Shown here: in pieces, positions 60,950 through 64,000 of the stretch
How the letters are laid out: the number at the start of each line of letters is the position of its first letter
How positions within the stretch are numbered: position 1 is the first letter of the stretch
Assembly: GCF_025979705.1 (NCBI RefSeq)
Contig: NZ_CP110136.1
Span: 1,550,001-1,614,000 of the forward strand
From: Hymenobacter sp. YIM 151858-1
GTDB taxonomy: Bacteria; Bacteroidota; Bacteroidia; Cytophagales; Hymenobacteraceae
Direction: 5' to 3'
DNA length: 64,000 nt
Made by a program: the position numbers and the translations under genes
The notes under the pieces: generated by a model
The model's input: the letters and a program-made list of their open reading frames with translations, nothing else
Databases searched by the model: none
What the model was told of the DNA's origin: nothing

Positions 60950-61401
60950 GCACTGGCTTGCGGGCCCCGCTCGATTTCGGCGTACGAGCTGTGCCGTTCC
61001 AGCCGACCTAGGGCTTCGGCCAGCTCGGCGGGCGGCGTGGCGAGCTTGCGCTGGCGCAAATCTAGCCAGGCCCCGTCGACGGTGATGATGGCCGACTCGC
61101 GCCCATCGGCTTTGTAAATGGTGTGCACGATGCGCCAACGGCTGCCATCGGCGCTAAGGCCGGCCAGCTCGGCACCCACTTTAATGGTTTCGTTGGGGCT
61201 GATTTCCTTCAGGAACCGGGTGTCTTCGCGAAACAGAATCGGGCCAATGCCCAGTTTGGCAAACTTGGCCAGCGGAAAACCGGCATCCTCCAGAAAGTCC
61301 AGGCGAAGTTGGGCGGCGTAGTCGTTGTACGCGGAGTGGCGCATGTGGCCGTTGGGGTCGAGGTCGGCCCAACGGATGGGATATTGCTTGTGGTAGTGCA
61401 T
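60946..61401 (-). CDS. Hotdog-fold acyl-CoA thioesterase (4HBT family)
   Basis: The 151-residue protein has the 4HBT pattern: YPIRWADLDPNGHMRHSAYNDY with the conserved Asp and Asn/His region, then a long helix (AQLRLDFLEDAGFPLAKF) and strands TIKVGAELAGLS and RWRIVHTIYKADGRESA. It would hydrolyse acyl-CoA esters; chain length is not predicted. It converges with dinB by a 4-nt overlap. Confidence 0.85.
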   Translation of the reverse strand: MHYHKQYPIRWADLDPNGHMRHSAYNDYAAQLRLDFLEDAGFPLAKFAKLGIGPILFREDTRFLKEISPNETIKVGAELAGLSADGSRWRIVHTIYKADGRESAIITVDGAWLDLRQRKLATPPAELAEALGRLERHSSYAEIERGPQASA

Positions 61402-61443
61402 GTAGTTGGCAAGTAAGCTCCCTGTTACGGGAAAGCGCCAATG

Positions 61444-62169
61444 TTAGCCGCGGCGGGTGAGGCGCACCAAAAATTGCTGCTGGTCGTCTTCGTCGATGAA
61501 TTCGACATCGTAACCGGCTTCTTCAGCGTAGTCCTGCACGATGGTGGGGTCGGCGAACAGCCAGTGAAATTGCGGACCGGTTTGCTCCTGGTAGCTCATC
61601 TGGTACTCCACCTCGCCGTAGTATGGGCCGTTGAGGTTGAAGTTGAGCGCGCCGTCCTCGTCTTCATAAACGTAGCTGATATCGGAGCTGGTAGCCAGAA
61701 TTTGGCCGCCGGGCAACAGGAGCTGGTGGGCCTGTTGCAGAAATTTGGCCAGCCCATCGAGGGTGCCCACCACGCCCAGGCCGTTCATCAGCATCAGCAG
61801 GGTATCGTAGCGCTCGGCCGAGGCGGCGGTCAGCTCGAAGATGTTGTGGCGGGCCACCTCGCGCACCCCGCGCTGCTGCATTACCTGCACGGCCCCGGCC
61901 GATACGTCGATGGCTTTCACCTGAAAACCGCGGTTTTGCAGCTCCAGGGCGTGGGCCCCAGCGCCAGCCCCTAGGTCGAGCACGCGGCCGCGGCACTCGT
62001 CGAGGGCGGTGCGTTCGAGCTCAGGCATTTCCCACAGCGTCCGGAAAAAGTATTTCGCGGGCAGCGGCTCGTCTTCGGCCACGCTGCTGTGCACCGTAAG
62101 GGTTGCCGAGTGGTTGCCGCCCAGGTAGTCGAGAAGCGCAGCCCCGATGGGGTCGAAAGCAGAAGCCAT
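61444..62169 (-). CDS. Class I SAM-dependent methyltransferase
   Basis: The 241-residue protein has the Rossmann SAM-binding motif GRVLDLGAGAGAHALELQNRG (motif I), an acidic motif II (VKAIDVSAGAVQV), and LLMLMNGLGVVG with LLLPGGQIL. A substrate cannot be predicted. It lies in a leftward group with the thioesterase and the YdcZ-type transporter, each with its own spacing. Confidence 0.85.
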   Translation of the reverse strand: MASAFDPIGAALLDYLGGNHSATLTVHSSVAEDEPLPAKYFFRTLWEMPELERTALDECRGRVLDLGAGAGAHALELQNRGFQVKAIDVSAGAVQVMQQRGVREVARHNIFELTAASAERYDTLLMLMNGLGVVGTLDGLAKFLQQAHQLLLPGGQILATSSDISYVYEDEDGALNFNLNGPYYGEVEYQMSYQEQTGPQFHWLFADPTIVQDYAEEAGYDVEFIDEDDQQQFLVRLTRRG

Positions 62170-62247
62170 GTGAGGTAGTAAGTAGGGAGTAGGTGGTAGT
62201 GGGCAGTTGGCTTTTCGGGCCAGGCACCCGCTATTAGATACTGCTGG

Positions 62248-62697
62248 CTAAAAGCGGCGGATGAGTAGTACGCCAACCAGTAACAAAAGTATGCCGGCCA
62301 CGCGGCCCACCGATACGCGCTGCATCGGCAGGCCCAGCAGCCCAAAATGATCGAGCGCCACCGAGAGCAACAGCTGCCCGGCAATCAGCAGCCCGAACGT
62401 AAGGGCCACGCCCAGCCGCGGCGTGAGCACGGTTACGGAGCCCACATAAAACGCCCCGATTACCCCGCCCAACCACACGGCCGGCGACTCGGAGCGGGCG
62501 GCCCCTGCCAGGCTGCTCAGGCGCATGCCCGAACCTAGGGCAATCAGCAGCAGCGTTACGGTGCCAATGGCAAACGATGCCAGGGCGGCAATTACGGGTC
62601 CTCCTCCGGCGCGGGCCAGACGGGCATTCAGGGCCGCCTGCACGGGCAGCAATGCGCCCATGCTCACGGCCAGCAGCATCAACAACAAACGATTCAT
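62248..62697 (-). CDS. YdcZ/DUF606-type DMT membrane protein
   Basis: The 149-residue protein has about five membrane segments starting with LLLMLLAVSMGALLPVQAAL. The block NARLARAGGGPVIAALASFAIG and GGVIGAFYVGSVTVLTPRLG matches the DUF606 half-DMT pattern. It likely dimerises to make a transporter; the substrate is unknown. Confidence 0.82.
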   Translation of the reverse strand: MNRLLLMLLAVSMGALLPVQAALNARLARAGGGPVIAALASFAIGTVTLLLIALGSGMRLSSLAGAARSESPAVWLGGVIGAFYVGSVTVLTPRLGVALTFGLLIAGQLLLSVALDHFGLLGLPMQRVSVGRVAGILLLLVGVLLIRRF

Positions 62698-62780
62698 AAA
62701 CCGGAAATGAAAAAACGCGGCAAGTTAGCCACAACCAAGCGCAAGGCCCGCGGTTTACTTGGGCAAAGCCCCGCTTGCCT

Positions 62781-62972
62781 ATGCCTGCCCGCTCCGCCGC
62801 CCCGCGCTACACCAAAAGCACCTTGCCCACTAAACCGTGCGCTACCTGCGGGCGGCCCTTTGCCTGGCGCAAGAAATGGAGCCAGTGCTGGGACGAGGTA
62901 AAGTACTGCGGCGAGAAGTGCCGCCGCAACCGCCCGGGGCCCGAAGTTGGTAGCGGCCCCGCCACTTCCTGA
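62781..62972 (+). CDS. DUF2256 small zinc-binding protein
   Basis: The 63-residue protein has the DUF2256 core TKPCATCGRPFAWRKKW, WDEVKYCGEKCRRNR. Four Cys in CxxC and CxxxC arrangements would hold one zinc. Function unknown. The ATG at 62781 is preferred to a TTG at 62775. The family usually occurs as a small single-domain protein. Confidence 0.82.
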   Translation: MPARSAAPRYTKSTLPTKPCATCGRPFAWRKKWSQCWDEVKYCGEKCRRNRPGPEVGSGPATS

Positions 62973-63051
62973 GGCGCCCTACCGGCCCCTAGGTGTATCC
63001 CTGGCCGAGGAGCTTGCGTTGAGTACTTACTACACCCTTCTCTGCTGAGCC

Positions 63052-63447
63052 ATGTCATCGAACCTCGATTACCTCAACCCCAACCTCGTACCCCTGGAGC
63101 AAAAAGTAATAGCCTACCTCGAAGCCGAAGAGGACTTGCGCCAAACCGAAGTTGAGGCCCGCAACCTGCAAACGGCGCACCCCTCGGGGGCCGAAGTAGC
63201 GGCCAACAACTTTATCCAGAACATTCCGGCCGTGGAGCCGCCCCGCCCCCTGGCCGAGGTAGAGCAGCAACGGCAGCAGCTGCAGCAAACCATTGCCCAG
63301 CTGCGCGACGAGATAATGCAACTGCTGCCTGCCCGCGACGAGTGGGTGAAGGTGAACCTAGGCTACGGCCCCAGCCGCGTGGGCGCTTTCCGGCTCGACA
63401 ACCCCAAACCCGGCCAGCCCGAGTACATGCTACGCATCGTGCACTAA
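63052..63447 (+). CDS. Hypothetical coiled-coil protein
   Basis: I do not recognise this 131-residue soluble protein. It has two helical, Glu/Gln-rich stretches likely to form coiled coils (KVIAYLEAEEDLRQTEVEAR, EVEQQRQQLQQTIAQLRDE), separated by a Pro-rich linker, and a C-terminal beta-like part (WVKVNLGYGPSRVGAFRL). The start at 63052 is the first ATG after a leader and codes for a well-composed N-terminus. Confidence 0.6.
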   Translation: MSSNLDYLNPNLVPLEQKVIAYLEAEEDLRQTEVEARNLQTAHPSGAEVAANNFIQNIPAVEPPRPLAEVEQQRQQLQQTIAQLRDEIMQLLPARDEWVKVNLGYGPSRVGAFRLDNPKPGQPEYMLRIVH

Positions 63448-63470
63448 TTGCGCCCGACCAATACCAAACA

Positions 63471-63505
63471 AAAAAGCCGCTTCCTGATGCAGGAAGCGGC
63501 TTTTG
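63471..63505. terminator. Bidirectional terminator between hypothetical gene and tRNA-Glu
   Basis: AAAAGCCGCTTCCT, loop GATGC, AGGAAGCGGCTTTT: a perfect 14-bp stem with A and T runs on either side. Confidence 0.85.
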
Positions 63506-63508
63506 TTG

Positions 63509-63580
63509 TACTCCGTAGGGGAATCGAACCCCTGTTGGCAGAATGAAAATCTGCAGTCCTAACCCCTAGACGAACGGAGC
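63509..63580 (-). tRNA. tRNA-Glu (TTC)
   Basis: The reverse strand gives GCTCCGTTCGTCTAGGGG, anticodon loop ATTTTCAT (anticodon TTC), T-loop TTCGATT and acceptor ACGGAGT. CCA is not encoded. The gene lies opposite a terminator and has an exact -7 element upstream. Confidence 0.95.
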
Positions 63581-63598
63581 GTTTGTCGTTTGACGATG

Positions 63599-63630
63599 CA
63601 AAGGTAAGCAAAGCCTTTTTATTTCCGCAA
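63599..63630 (-). promoter_or_regulatory. Promoter of tRNA-Glu
   Basis: On the reverse strand TTG (63630-63628) and TACCTTTG (63606-63599) with a 21-nt spacer form an exact Bacteroidota promoter about 19 nt upstream of the tRNA. Confidence 0.7.
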
Positions 63631-63847
63631 GCCTGAATCGTGGTTCAGGCCACAAAAACGCACTTCACGGCCTTACCCATCTGATTTCCAACTACAAAAT
63701 TTAACCTGCGGGTAACTTTCGCTGGGGAGGCTGTTGTGCCCACCTGGGTGAAAACCCGACCGCAGCGTGCCGGAACGGCTCGGCTGCAACCAAACACGCG
63801 CTTGCCCGGTTGCTGGACTGGCGTGCTTGGTTGCAGGTGGCCGATGG

Positions 63848-64000
63848 TTAGATTTTTTCCGGAAGCAGCAGGGCGTCTTCGTAATTGCCGAGCACGGGTT
63901 GGCCGTTGCTGGCCTGCGTTACGGCCTCTACCAGCAGCTTGCCGCCCACGAAGGCCCCTTTCCACGACTCGCCTAGGCCGCCGAACACCTCTTCCCGGTC
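63848..64000 (-). CDS. C-terminal end of a protein, possibly aldehyde dehydrogenase (partial)
   Basis: I read a reverse-strand frame open at the right edge, ending at TAA 63848-63850: DREEVFGGLGESWKGAFVGG, then KLLVEAVTQASNGQPVLGNY and EDALLLPEKI. The GLGESWKGAFVGG pattern recalls C-termini of 1-pyrroline-5-carboxylate dehydrogenases, but only 50 residues are visible, so the product is a guess. Confidence 0.5.
   Translation of the reverse strand, partial: DREEVFGGLGESWKGAFVGGKLLVEAVTQASNGQPVLGNYEDALLLPEKI

Overview
The window looks like chromosomal DNA of a Hymenobacter-type member of the Bacteroidota (Cytophagales). The evidence is high GC (roughly 60%), promoters of the TTG-N18-21-TAnnTTTG type, few Shine-Dalgarno leaders, type IX secretion sorting domains (types A and B), CarboxypepD-regulatory plus outer-membrane barrel proteins, and families such as DUF4846, DUF6799-like and YwqK/MORN_2 proteins. 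Most of the content is housekeeping or envelope genes; no phage, CRISPR array, transposase or integrase was seen.

Layout. 1-8.2 kb: a leftward chemosensory operon, poly-HAMP soluble receptor > cheW > cheY > cheB > cheA (cheA is cut by the left edge; cheR is not present). 8.5-17.6 kb (rightward): topA, a DUF4846 protein, a sirtuin, a phosphoesterase/beta-barrel fusion and a Ppx/GppA phosphatase. 17.7-24.3 kb (leftward): ppk1, a Rid-family protein, gyrB and a secreted T9SS propeller. Ppx and Ppk1 converge on one bidirectional terminator and would act together on polyphosphate. 24.5-32.1 kb: mixed small envelope and hypothetical genes, a YitT protein, an RsbQ-like hydrolase, a STAS-like protein and an EamA exporter. 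32.3-32.7 kb: three tRNAs (Ser, Pro, Arg). 32.9-37.7 kb: BatB/BatC-like pair, thiolase and a MORN_2 protein. 38.3-46.1 kb: two large outer-membrane barrel paralogues alternating with two small stand-alone CarboxypepD-reg proteins. 46.4-53.4 kb: hisS, hutH, a type B T9SS protein, ebfC overlapping a GT2 glycosyltransferase. 53.5-64 kb: PspC-like protein, TPR lipoprotein, pdhB, two membrane GT-C-like paralogues of very different base composition, DinB, thioesterase, methyltransferase, YdcZ-type transporter, DUF2256, a tRNA-Glu and the end of a further gene.

The most interesting signals are not single genes. (1) The palindrome CCTAGG, mostly as CCCTAGGT/ACCTAGGG, occurs close to 88 times by eye, about four times the composition expectation, which recalls the HIP1 element of cyanobacteria. 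(2) The 58.6-60.0 kb gene has none of these sites, is near 40-45% GC, and lies beside its own high-GC paralogue, suggesting acquisition by transfer. (3) The chemoreceptor has eight exact-length 92-residue HAMP repeats, no membrane segment and a basic C-terminal tail. (4) Several intergenic regions hold MITE-like inverted-repeat elements, one apparently nested in another. (5) Many 3' ends carry very long perfect palindromes, some without a U-tract. (6) Two envelope genes share a GTACCTTG-N5-CAARGTAC operator-like inverted repeat.
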